Shown here: piece by piece, positions 35,124 through 43,023 of the stretch
Layout of the letters: each line of letters begins with the position of its first letter
Position numbering within the stretch: position 1 is the first letter of the stretch
Assembly (NCBI RefSeq): GCF_016464365.1
Contig: NZ_JADCUC010000001.1
Coordinates: 1-64,000 of the forward strand
Direction of reading: 5' to 3'
Source: Sandaracinobacteroides hominis
Lineage (GTDB): Bacteria; Pseudomonadota; Alphaproteobacteria; Sphingomonadales; Sphingomonadaceae
Length of the DNA stretch: 64,000 nt
Program-made: the position numbers and the translations under genes
Notes under the pieces: model-generated
What the model saw: only the letters and a program-made list of their open reading frames with translations
The model's database searches: none
Told to the model about the DNA's origin: nothing

Positions 35124-35340
35124 TTGTTTGGCCAGGCATCGACGGGGCAAAAGTCGGCAGAGATCAGCGGACGCCGAAGCAGGCGACTTGCAGCACATGG
35201 CCTATCCATGTTGTTTGTGGCCCTGCGTCCGCGGCACAATAAATGCTCGCACCCAATCATTTGATGTCAGGGGCGCCCTGCGCCAATGCGTATCTGGCCT
35301 GCCGGCAAAACCGCCGAATGGCTCTGCAAGATTGAGGGTG

Positions 35341-36603
35341 ATGATGCGTCCAAAGATAGTGATCGTGGGCGCTGGCTTCGGCGGCATGGCAACGGCCCGC
35401 TCCCTGAAGCGAGCAGAGGCCGACATAGTCCTGATCGACAGAACCAATCACCATCTGTTCCAGCCGTTGCTGTATCAGGTGGCAACAGCTGCGCTGTCGC
35501 CTGCGGATATCGCCACGGCCAGCCGCGTTCTCCTGCGCGGCCAGAATAATGCCACGGTGTTGATGGCTGAGGTTGCCGGTATCGATACGGCCGGCAAGGC
35601 TGTCGTTCTCGTCGACGGGCGTCGTATCGCCTTCGACTATCTCGTGCTGGCCACCGGAGCCGCCTATAGCTTCTTCGGCCATGATGATTGGGCAGAACAT
35701 TCGCAGGTTCTGAAATCTCTCGATGACGCGCTGGATATCCGGAAAAGGCTGCTGTCCGCCTTCGAGCGCGCGGAACAATCTGAAGACCCCGACGAGGTGA
35801 AGCGCCTCCTGACCTTTGTCATTGTCGGCGGCGGTCCGACAGGGGTCGAGCTGGCGGGAACGATTGCAGAACTGGCGCGCTCTACGCTGGCCCGGGATTT
35901 CCGGCGTATCGATCCGCAGTCTGCCCGGATCATCCTGTGCGAAGCCGGCCAGAATGTGCTTGGCGCGTTTCCGAAGGACTTGCCAGCCTATGCCGCCGAG
36001 GCACTTGCGTCGCTCGGCGTGGACGTGCGCCTCGGTCAGGCCGTAAGCCTCGTCGATGCGGACGGCATTGTCCTTGGAGGCGAGAGGATCGGCGCGCAGA
36101 CGGTAGTGTGGTGTGCCGGGACGCAAGCCCGCCCGGCTGCGCAATGGCTCGGCGCGGCAAGTGCGCGGAACGGCGCCGTCAAAGTACTTCCGGACTGCTC
36201 GGTGCCAGGCCATCCATGCATTTTTGCGATTGGCGATGTTGCAAGCTTCGATCCGGGCACGGGCAATCCTCTTCCGGGCCTTGCCCCGGTAGCCAAGCAG
36301 CAGGGAGCCTATGTCGGCAAGCTGCTGGCCGCGACGATCACCGGACGCGGGCCGACGCCGCCCTTCCGGTATCGCAATTTGGGCACGATGGCCGTCATCG
36401 GGCGATCCCGGGCGATCGCGGACTTCGGCAAGTTCCAGCTCAAGGGCTTCCCAGCCTGGGTCGTCTGGTCGATGGTTCACCTGATGCTGCTGGTCGATTT
36501 TCGCAGCAGGCTGCTCGTGTATGTGAACTGGTCGTGGGCCTGGTTCACCTATGGGCGAGGCGCACGCCTGCTAACCGGACAGGATTCAGCACCGACCGAA
36601 TGA
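35341..36603 (+). CDS. ndh: Type II NADH dehydrogenase (NDH-2)
   Basis: 420 residues from ATG 35341 (GAGG lies 4-7 bp upstream; the open frame extends far upstream but without homology). Two Rossmann units are present: KIVIVGAGFGGMATARSLKR for FAD and FVIVGGGPTGVELAGTIAEL for NADH. The quinone-side motif AIGDVASF and GLAPVAKQQGAYVGK follow, and a C-terminal amphipathic/membrane anchor (VVWSMVHLMLLVDFRSRLLV) closes the protein. It oxidises NADH and reduces quinone without pumping protons. It is transcribed alone; nothing ties it to the neighbouring metal genes. Confidence 0.9.
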   Translation: MMRPKIVIVGAGFGGMATARSLKRAEADIVLIDRTNHHLFQPLLYQVATAALSPADIATASRVLLRGQNNATVLMAEVAGIDTAGKAVVLVDGRRIAFDYLVLATGAAYSFFGHDDWAEHSQVLKSLDDALDIRKRLLSAFERAEQSEDPDEVKRLLTFVIVGGGPTGVELAGTIAELARSTLARDFRRIDPQSARIILCEAGQNVLGAFPKDLPAYAAEALASLGVDVRLGQAVSLVDADGIVLGGERIGAQTVVWCAGTQARPAAQWLGAASARNGAVKVLPDCSVPGHPCIFAIGDVASFDPGTGNPLPGLAPVAKQQGAYVGKLLAATITGRGPTPPFRYRNLGTMAVIGRSRAIADFGKFQLKGFPAWVVWSMVHLMLLVDFRSRLLVYVNWSWAWFTYGRGARLLTGQDSAPTE

Positions 36604-36746
36604 GCGGCAGCTATCCTGAAGCCAGATCGCAAGTCGGATACGGCAGCCTTGTCGGCGACATCACTCGCAGCCGCAGCTGGGACTGACGCAACAATCGCAC
36701 CGGTCGGAAGGCAAGCCAGCACAAGGGCGATTGGTGTCGGATTCAT
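36549..36746 (-). CDS. Candidate small secreted protein near folE
   Basis: 65 residues beginning with a convincing signal peptide (MNPTPIALVLACLPTGAIVA, SVPAAAA). The mature part is short with a single Cys. It overlaps the 3' end of ndh on the opposite strand by 55 bp and follows folE on the same strand. A Zur-like motif lies 40 bp upstream, which is the main reason to take it seriously. It could equally be a chance frame or the truncated front of a former gene. Confidence 0.3.
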   Translation of the reverse strand: MNPTPIALVLACLPTGAIVASVPAAAASDVADKAAVSDLRSGFRIAAAHSVGAESCPVSRRAPRP

Positions 36747-36785
36747 GTGCGCTCCAATGAATTCAGCCTTAGGCGCTTCCTTTTC

Positions 36786-36802
36786 ATGATATGAAGTTAC
36801 AT
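36786..36802. promoter_or_regulatory. Zur-like motif 3
   Basis: ATGATATGAAGTTACAT differs from the motif before the TonB receptor at 42.9 kb only in the three central bases, and shares the left half-site ATGATAT with the palindrome between folE and the metallochaperone gene. It lies between the folE stop and the small secreted ORF. Confidence 0.45.
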
Positions 36803-36837
36803 TGAAAAGGGGGTTTCTGCGATGCCTTGCCAATCGA

Positions 36838-37455
36838 TCACCGAGGCATGGCGAGCAACTGCAGGAATTCGCCGCGGGTAACGGCATTGTTCCGGAACTC
36901 GCCCAGCATCCGGCTGCTTGTCATGGTTACACCGGGTTTCTTGATCCCCCGCGTGGTCATGCACTGGTGTGCAGCCTCGATCACCACGGCAACGCCCCTG
37001 GGGCGCAGCACCTCCTCAATGGTGTCGGCGATCTGCGCCGTCAGCGTTTCCTGGATCTGCAGCCGCTTGGCGAAAGCCTCCACCACCCGCGCAAGCTTGG
37101 AGATGCCGACGACCCGCCCGGCCGGCAGATAGGCGACATGGGCCTTTCCGATGATCGGGACCATATGATGCTCACAGTGCGATTCCAGGCGAATATCGCG
37201 CAGCAGGACCATCTCGTCGTAGCTGTCGGTCTCCTCGAACGTGGTGGCAAGCATCGCCTTCGGGTCCTCCGCATAGCCGGCGAAGAACTCCTCGTAGGAG
37301 CGGACAACGCGGTCGGGCGTGCCCACCAGCCCCTCGCGATCCGGGTCGTCGCCTGCCCACTCGATCAGGCAGCGGACGGCGGCTTCGGCCTGCTCCCGCG
37401 TCCGGCGGACAGGACCAGGCGCAAGCAAGTCGAGCATCAGGGAAGGCCTTTCCAA
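36838..37455 (-). CDS. folE: GTP cyclohydrolase I, zinc-dependent type IA
   Basis: 205 residues. It converts GTP to dihydroneopterin triphosphate, the first step to tetrahydrofolate. Zinc ligands are present: Cys94 and His97 in ESHCEHHM, and Cys165 in [10 protein letters not shown], corresponding to Cys110/His113/Cys181 of the E. coli enzyme. This is therefore not a zinc-free FolE2. [10 protein letters not shown] and [16 protein letters not shown] complete the family pattern. It is divergent from the COG0523 GTPase gene across a 21-bp palindrome, which suggests zinc-dependent control and metal delivery by that GTPase. Confidence 0.95.
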   Translation of the reverse strand: MERPSLMLDLLAPGPVRRTREQAEAAVRCLIEWAGDDPDREGLVGTPDRVVRSYEEFFAGYAEDPKAMLATTFEETDSYDEMVLLRDIRLESHCEHHMVPIIGKAHVAYLPAGRVVGISKLARVVEAFAKRLQIQETLTAQIADTIEEVLRPRGVAVVIEAAHQCMTTRGIKKPGVTMTSSRMLGEFRNNAVTRGEFLQLLAMPR

Positions 37456-37471
37456 GGGGTGGGATCGTGAC

Positions 37472-37492
37472 TAATGATATAGTATATCATTA
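37472..37492. promoter_or_regulatory. Zur-like operator shared by folE and the metallochaperone operon
   Basis: TAATGATATA, a central G, and the exact reverse complement: a perfect 10-1-10 palindrome, 17 bp upstream of folE and 55 bp upstream of the divergent gene. It strongly resembles the AT-rich dyads bound by the zinc repressor Zur (ATGTTATA-type half-sites). Its position over both starts suits co-repression when zinc is plentiful. Confidence 0.7.
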
Positions 37493-37546
37493 TATCGATG
37501 CCTGTGCACGGATTGCCGCAGGTAAGCAACAGGAACAAGCCTTCCC

Positions 37547-38743
37547 ATGAACATCGACCCGGCCCAACCATGGTCAGCCGACGAATGGAACGAAGCCCCC
37601 ATCCCGATCAGCGTGCTGACGGGCTTTCTGGGCAGTGGCAAGACCACGCTCCTCAACCGCATCTTGCGCGATCCGGCGTTCGCCCGGACGCTGGTTGTCA
37701 TCAACGAGTTCGGCAGCATCGGGCTGGACCATGACCTGATGGCGCGATCGAAGGAGAGCGTGGCGGTCGAGATGTCGAGCGGGTGTCTGTGCTGTACCAT
37801 CCGATCGGATTTGCAGAAGACCCTGCGCGACGTCTGGTGGCGCTATGCGCGGGGCGGCAAGCGCTGGTTCGACCGGGTCATCATCGAAACGACCGGGCTC
37901 GCGGACCCGGCGCCGATCCTGCACACCCTGATGACGGATCCGGGGCTGCTCGATCTCTATGCGCTGGACAGCGTGGTGACGACCGTCGATTCCGTGAACG
38001 GGATGGCGACGCTCGACCGGCAGGAGGAAGCGGTCAAGCAGGCCGCCATGGCCGACCGGCTCATGGTCACCAAGACAGATATCGCGGACGAAGCGGAGAT
38101 CGCGGCGCTCGAAGCCCGTCTGCGCGCGCTGAATTCGGCCGCGCCGATCCAGCGCATCGTCCAGGGCGAATGCACGCCCGCCTCGCTGTTCGGAGCCGGC
38201 GTCTATGACCCGTCGACCAAGGGCGAGGTCGTGCTCGAATGGCTTGCAGCCGAGAGTTACCGTCAGCAGCACCATGGTGCAGGTCATGGTCACCACCACG
38301 ACCACCACCACGACCACCACCACGATCAGGGCCACGATCACGGGCACGCCCATACGCATGACGAGAACCGGCACGACGACCACATCCGCTCGGTCTGCCT
38401 CACCATCGCGCAGCCCATCCCGGAGGATGTGTTGGTCAACTGGATCGGCATCCTCGCCATATTCGCCGGCCCGGAGCTTCTTCGGCTGAAAGCCATTCTG
38501 AACGTCGCCGGCGAGGAGCGGCCCGTCGTGCTGCATGGGGTGCAGCATGTGCTCCACCCCGTCTATCTGCTGGAAAAGTGGCCCGGCACGGATCGGCGGT
38601 CGCGCATCGTCTTCATCGTCCGCGACATGACGGGCGATACTTTGGCTGGAATGATCAAGATGCTGACGGATCGCCTGGATGGCGTTGCCATACGGGGTGC
38701 CGACGATCTCCCCCTCCCGCCCGCGCCGGCGGCGGTCGCATGA
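37547..38743 (+). CDS. COG0523 G3E GTPase, putative zinc metallochaperone (ZigA/YciC-like)
   Basis: 398 residues. The GTPase part has Walker A TGFLGSGKTT (25-34), the metal-binding CLCC motif (80-83), Walker B-like IIETTGLADP and the base-recognition VTKTD. A linker at 242-279 contains 19 His among 38 residues, a probable zinc store or delivery arm. The C-terminal domain (IRSVCLTIAQPI, HGVQHVLHPVYLLEKWP, RIVFIVRDM) is the CobW_C fold. Such proteins insert zinc into chosen client enzymes under starvation. Downstream cysS and hisI start inside or at the end of this operon (4-bp overlap with cysS). Confidence 0.92.
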   Translation: MNIDPAQPWSADEWNEAPIPISVLTGFLGSGKTTLLNRILRDPAFARTLVVINEFGSIGLDHDLMARSKESVAVEMSSGCLCCTIRSDLQKTLRDVWWRYARGGKRWFDRVIIETTGLADPAPILHTLMTDPGLLDLYALDSVVTTVDSVNGMATLDRQEEAVKQAAMADRLMVTKTDIADEAEIAALEARLRALNSAAPIQRIVQGECTPASLFGAGVYDPSTKGEVVLEWLAAESYRQQHHGAGHGHHHDHHHDHHHDQGHDHGHAHTHDENRHDDHIRSVCLTIAQPIPEDVLVNWIGILAIFAGPELLRLKAILNVAGEERPVVLHGVQHVLHPVYLLEKWPGTDRRSRIVFIVRDMTGDTLAGMIKMLTDRLDGVAIRGADDLPLPPAPAAVA

Positions 38744-40146
38744 CGCTGCGCTTCACCAACAGCCTGGGCGGCGATAAAGCGCCGTTCGTTGCGCGCGATC
38801 CGGAACGGGTGACCCTCTATGTCTGCGGCCCCACCGTCTATGACTATGCCCATTTGGGAAATGCCCGCCCGGCGGTCGTGTTCGATGTGCTGGCCCGGCT
38901 GCTGCGGACGCAGTTCCACCGCGTCGTATATGCCCGCAACATCACCGACATCGACGACAAGATCAACGCGGCCGCGGCCCGGCAGGGGGTGCCGATCGAG
39001 GCCATCACCAACCGCTTCACCGACGCCTATCGCGAGGACATGGCGAGCATTGGGTGCCTGCCGCCGGATCTCGAACCCCGCGTGACAACGCATGTGCCGG
39101 CCATCCTTGATCTCGTCGAGCGGCTGATTGCGCGCGGCCATGCCTATGCCGCAGACGGCCATGTGCTGTTCCACGTGCCGAGCTTCCCTGCCTATGGTCG
39201 TCTCTCCGGCCGAAGCCTCGAAGACATGATTGCCGGCGCGCGGGTGGAGGTGGCCCCCTTCAAGAAGCATCCCGCGGACTTTGTGTTGTGGAAACCGAGC
39301 ACGGACGACCAGCCCGGCTGGGACAGTCCATGGGGGCGCGGCCGGCCCGGGTGGCACATCGAATGCTCGGCGATGATCGAATGCCAGATGGGGGCAGGCA
39401 TCGACATCCACGGCGGCGGTGCAGACCTGATCTTCCCGCATCATGAGAACGAGATTGCGCAGGGGACAGCAGCACGCGACGACCCTGCGCCCTATGCCGG
39501 GCTCTGGCTGCACAACGGCATGGTGACGGTGGAAGGCGCCAAGATGGCGAAATCGGCCGGCAACATGATCACCGTGCGCAGCGCACTGGAGCGCTGGCCG
39601 GGCGAAGCACTGCGGCTGGTTCTGCTGTCGGCGCAGTATCGCCAGCCGGTCGACTGGTCGGAGGCGGCAGCCGCGCGTGCGGTGCGCACGCTGGAGCGCC
39701 TCTATGCCGCGCTGGCGCTTGCCGGGCCGGCCGATCCGGCCGCGCCGCTCGACCCGGAGGCCCTGGCCTCCGTCGAAGCAGCGCTGCAGGACGATCTCGC
39801 CTTTCCGCGCGCGCTGGCGGCGATGGCGGCGCTTGCGAAGCGAATCCGCGCGGCCAATCCGGGTCCGGAGCGACAGCGCCTGGGGGCAGCTCTGCGGGCT
39901 GCCGGCAAACTGGTCGGCCTGCTGGAGCAGCCGGACCGCTGGCAGGCCGACACGCAGGGGGATGGGGGCGATATGGCAAGCGATGCCGAAGTTGCCGCGC
40001 TGATCGACGAGCGGGCGAGCGCCCGCGCAGCCGGCCACTGGGACCAGGCGGATCGGATCCGGGACAGGCTGGCGGCGCTCGACATCCGGCTGATCGACGA
40101 TGGAGGAACGACCCGATGGGTCAGGAAGCTGGAGACACTGGCGTGA
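38740..40146 (+). CDS. cysS: Cysteinyl-tRNA synthetase, possibly a zinc-regulon paralog
   Basis: 468 residues from ATG 38740, overlapping the metallochaperone stop. It is a class I synthetase with AHLGNARP (HIGH motif) and KMAKS in place of the usual KMSKS. All four zinc ligands known from E. coli CysRS are kept: Cys29 (YVCGPTVYD), Cys209 (HIECSAM), His234 and Glu238 (FPHHENE). It charges tRNA-Cys. Its place between a zinc metallochaperone and hisI is the arrangement of a Zur-controlled second copy; whether another cysS exists elsewhere cannot be seen. Confidence 0.93.
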   Translation: MTLRFTNSLGGDKAPFVARDPERVTLYVCGPTVYDYAHLGNARPAVVFDVLARLLRTQFHRVVYARNITDIDDKINAAAARQGVPIEAITNRFTDAYREDMASIGCLPPDLEPRVTTHVPAILDLVERLIARGHAYAADGHVLFHVPSFPAYGRLSGRSLEDMIAGARVEVAPFKKHPADFVLWKPSTDDQPGWDSPWGRGRPGWHIECSAMIECQMGAGIDIHGGGADLIFPHHENEIAQGTAARDDPAPYAGLWLHNGMVTVEGAKMAKSAGNMITVRSALERWPGEALRLVLLSAQYRQPVDWSEAAAARAVRTLERLYAALALAGPADPAAPLDPEALASVEAALQDDLAFPRALAAMAALAKRIRAANPGPERQRLGAALRAAGKLVGLLEQPDRWQADTQGDGGDMASDAEVAALIDERASARAAGHWDQADRIRDRLAALDIRLIDDGGTTRWVRKLETLA

Positions 40147-40613
40147 GGTTCGCGGACCGGGAGAGTGTGGAACAGGTCGAGATCGGGCTGGAGCTGGCCC
40201 CGAAGTTCGACGCCGACGGGCTGGTGCCGGTGGTGACCACCGATGCCGCGTCGGGCGCAGTGCTGATGCTGGGCTGGATGAATGCCGAGGCGCTGCGCCG
40301 CACGATAGAGACTCGCCTGGCGCACTACTGGTCCCGCAGCCGCCAAGCGCTTTGGCACAAGGGAGCGCACAGCGGCTTTTTCCAGCATGTGGAGGCGCTG
40401 CTGGTGGACGACGACCAGGATGCGCTGATCCTGCAGGTACGGCTGGAGGGGCCGGGCAGCTGCCATGTCGGCTATCGCTCCTGCTTCTATCGGGCGATTG
40501 ATCTCGACGCGGCGGGAGGGGGCGGGGTTGTCCCGCTGCGCATGACGGAGACCGAGAAGGCCTTCGACGCCGACACCGTCTACGCGGGCCTCGAAAATCC
40601 GACGCGCTTGTAG
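40143..40613 (+). CDS. hisI: Phosphoribosyl-AMP cyclohydrolase with altered zinc site
   Basis: 156 residues from GTG 40143, which overlaps the cysS stop and gives the family-typical VRFADRESVEQV start; ATG 40116 is an alternative. It opens the adenine ring of PR-AMP in histidine synthesis. YWSRSRQALWHKGAHSG and CHVGYRSCFYR are conserved, including Cys107 and Cys114. The usual DCDxD block reads Asp89-Asp90-Asp91-Gln-Asp93, so the partner-shared zinc ligand Cys is replaced by Asp90 while the three magnesium Asp remain. This is unusual and fits a copy adapted to low zinc. Confidence 0.92.
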   Translation: MRFADRESVEQVEIGLELAPKFDADGLVPVVTTDAASGAVLMLGWMNAEALRRTIETRLAHYWSRSRQALWHKGAHSGFFQHVEALLVDDDQDALILQVRLEGPGSCHVGYRSCFYRAIDLDAAGGGGVVPLRMTETEKAFDADTVYAGLENPTRL

Positions 40614-40753
40614 GGCACGATGCCGAGCCGCCGGCAGCGACCGTTTTCCGAAGGACCACGAAGCGGTAAAGAGGCTCGCGGTTGGGATGATGACCGGAGT
40701 GACAGAATCTGCGGCATTGGCTCCGCGGCAAATAATGCGCTTCTGATCGCGGG

Positions 40754-42913
40754 TTAGAATCTGGCTTCCATCTCAAGCCCTATGACGCGGGGGGGTGCCA
40801 GGGGGGCGTAGAAGGTGCCATCGTTGCCGAACAGGAAGTTGGTATAGGCTTGTCCCGCGAAGTATCGGCTGTTGCTGAGGTTGCTGCCAAAGGCACGGAC
40901 GGTGAACCGGTCGGTTTCAAATCCCGCCTGTGCGCCAAGCGTCACACCATTCTGGAACAGGCTGTTTTCGGCGTTGAGCGCGGTTCGGCCCGTCAGCCGT
41001 GCCTCCCCGCGTACGAACCAGCCAGCCGGCGCGTGATACTGGAGAACGGTCGTTACATCGAACTCGGGCACGAGCTTTACCCGGTTGCCGGCAAAGTCCT
41101 GCGTCGGCGAAAAGGCGTAGCGCCGGTAAGTGGCATCGATATGGCCCATGCCCAGGATCAGCTCGAGGCCGCGGGCGGGCCGTGCTTGAAGCTCGATCTC
41201 GAATCCCCGGCTCCTGATAGCGGCGTTGGAGGTGATGAGATTGGTAGACAAAACTTCGCCGCCGGGGCCGGTCAGCACATTGAACTCCTGCCAGCTGGGC
41301 GCATCGATCAGGAACATGGCCCCTGCCAGAAAGAGGCGGCGATCAAGCAGTTCGGCCTTCGCACCAACTTCGTAGGACCAGAGCGCCTCGTTCCCGAACC
41401 GGCCGAAATCCAGCTCCGCGCCCAGCCGTGTCGCTTCGAGGTTGAATCCGCCCGGCAGCCAGCCCTTGGCGGCACTGGCATATACCTGGGCTCGGGGTGC
41501 CAGCACGTAGGACAGGGCGAAGCGCGGAAGGAAATTGTCGAACGTCGCGGACTGGTCGACAGCATCAAAGCCGAATTGCCCGAGCGGCCCGAGATCGAGC
41601 ACCCCTGCCTCCTGTCGGCGCGCCCGCCGGGCATTGTCGTAGCGCAGACCAACCGTTGCCTCGAGACGGGGCGCGAGGGGGGCAATAACCTGCCCGAAGA
41701 CGGCGATGTCTCTTGCATCGGCGAACTGCGGCGGCGCCGGACTGAAATCGTCGAGTGTCCCCGGTCCCACCAGCGTCGACAGGCTTTGCCGCTTGTGCTC
41801 TTCGTACAACATCGCGCCCGCAACCCAGCGCAGCCCATTCTGCCTGCCGCCAGAGACGCGCCACTCGATGTTGAGATAGCGGTTCCGGTCCTCGTCGCCG
41901 CCGGCAGCGGCAGGAGATGCGGTCAGGTCAAGATCGGTGCCGAAGGCGGTTTCATCCTCCGCACGAAACGATGCGGCAAGCGAGAGTTCGACCGTGTCGC
42001 CCAGCGCTTGGGTAAGCGCGGCGCCAATGCCCCACTCACGCTCGCGGGTGCGCTTTGGGGCATCGTGCAGCAATCCGAACCGCGCAATGCTGCGCCCGCC
42101 ATTGAAACTGTCCCGATAGTTGCGATCGTAAATGGCGCGATCGACGGGAGCGAACTCCTGCTCATACAGGCCCGGCGCGGTGACGGCCGTTCGAAACGCC
42201 AGGATGTCGAGGCGCGTGTCGGCCGACGGCGCGAAGCGCAGCTTTGCAACGCCCTGAACGTTGGTGAGGCTGCCGGCCTGATCGATGGACGAAGCCGCGT
42301 TCCGCACGAAGGACGCACCATGCTGGTGCGAAATCGAAACTGAGGCACTGAGCGTGTCGGTCAGAGGACCGGACACCCTTCCGATAATCGGCCAGCTTTG
42401 GCCGTTCCCAAACGCTTCTATACCGACGGATGCGCGCGCAGAGAGCTGTTCCGTCGGGTCTAGCGTGCGGATGACAATGACACCGGCGCTGGCGTTCGCG
42501 CCATAGAGCGTGCCTTGCGGGCCTTTCAGGATCTCGATCTGGGCCGCATCGGCCAGGACCTGCGCATCCGGGTCCCGGAAGGGGATACCGTCGATATAGA
42601 CAGCCGCTCGGTTCACGATGAAAGGATTGGATTCGATCCCACGGATGGAGATGAAGGTCCCGCCGATCTGGCCGATCTGGTTGATCGACACGTTCGGCGA
42701 GTAATCCGCCAGCTGACGGAGGGAGCGGATGCGCGCCTGTTCGATGAAGCGCTGGTCGTAGACGGTCAAGCTGGCCGGGACTTCCAGAAGCCGCTGATCG
42801 GACTTGGTGGCCGTCACGACGATGTCGGGCCCGGTTGGCGCCTCCTGTGCGAACGCAGAAGCCGGTGCCAGCGTCATGGCAGCGAAGCGGAAAGCTATGC
42901 GGAAATGTGCCAA
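40754..42913 (-). CDS. TonB-dependent receptor, candidate zinc-regulated
   Basis: 719 residues if started at TTG 42913, which yields a complete signal peptide (MAHFRIAFRFAAMTLAPASA, FAQE); ATG 42877 is the alternative. It has TonB-box-like PDIVVTATKSD, plug motifs (ISIRGIESNPFIVNRAAVYI, IEILKGPQGTLYGANASAG) and a barrel with the terminal Phe (GLEMEARF). A motif nearly identical to another Zur-like site lies directly upstream. An AraC regulator gene lies just upstream on the same strand, 110 bp away. By context it may import zinc or a zincophore complex, but the protein sequence alone does not show the substrate. Confidence 0.9.
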   Translation of the reverse strand: MAHFRIAFRFAAMTLAPASAFAQEAPTGPDIVVTATKSDQRLLEVPASLTVYDQRFIEQARIRSLRQLADYSPNVSINQIGQIGGTFISIRGIESNPFIVNRAAVYIDGIPFRDPDAQVLADAAQIEILKGPQGTLYGANASAGVIVIRTLDPTEQLSARASVGIEAFGNGQSWPIIGRVSGPLTDTLSASVSISHQHGASFVRNAASSIDQAGSLTNVQGVAKLRFAPSADTRLDILAFRTAVTAPGLYEQEFAPVDRAIYDRNYRDSFNGGRSIARFGLLHDAPKRTREREWGIGAALTQALGDTVELSLAASFRAEDETAFGTDLDLTASPAAAGGDEDRNRYLNIEWRVSGGRQNGLRWVAGAMLYEEHKRQSLSTLVGPGTLDDFSPAPPQFADARDIAVFGQVIAPLAPRLEATVGLRYDNARRARRQEAGVLDLGPLGQFGFDAVDQSATFDNFLPRFALSYVLAPRAQVYASAAKGWLPGGFNLEATRLGAELDFGRFGNEALWSYEVGAKAELLDRRLFLAGAMFLIDAPSWQEFNVLTGPGGEVLSTNLITSNAAIRSRGFEIELQARPARGLELILGMGHIDATYRRYAFSPTQDFAGNRVKLVPEFDVTTVLQYHAPAGWFVRGEARLTGRTALNAENSLFQNGVTLGAQAGFETDRFTVRAFGSNLSNSRYFAGQAYTNFLFGNDGTFYAPLAPPRVIGLEMEARF

Positions 42914-42917
42914 GCGG

Positions 42918-42934
42918 ATGTAACCCTATATCAT
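42918..42934. promoter_or_regulatory. Zur-like motif 2, before the TonB receptor
   Basis: Read on the minus strand, ATGATATAGGGTTACAT. It matches the motif at 36786-36802 in 14 of 17 positions (all differences central) and shares the half-site ATGATAT with the palindrome at 37472-37492. It ends 4 bp before the TTG start and 40 bp before the alternative ATG of the receptor. Confidence 0.5.
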
Positions 42935-43023
42935 GCGAGACGCTCGCAATAACAGAGGGCGCCAACGGCACAACTGGGGGCATCGTCGATCACGGCACTT
43001 CTATCGTCGATCCTGGGATCGTC

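Noticed and set aside
37574-38557. Minus-strand frame with a poly-valine run
   Set aside because: It is the reverse complement of the His-rich (CAC/GAC) arm of the COG0523 GTPase, not a membrane protein.
38563-40776. 737-codon antisense frame over cysS and hisI
   Set aside because: cysS and hisI carry complete motifs on the + strand; the antisense product is low-complexity.
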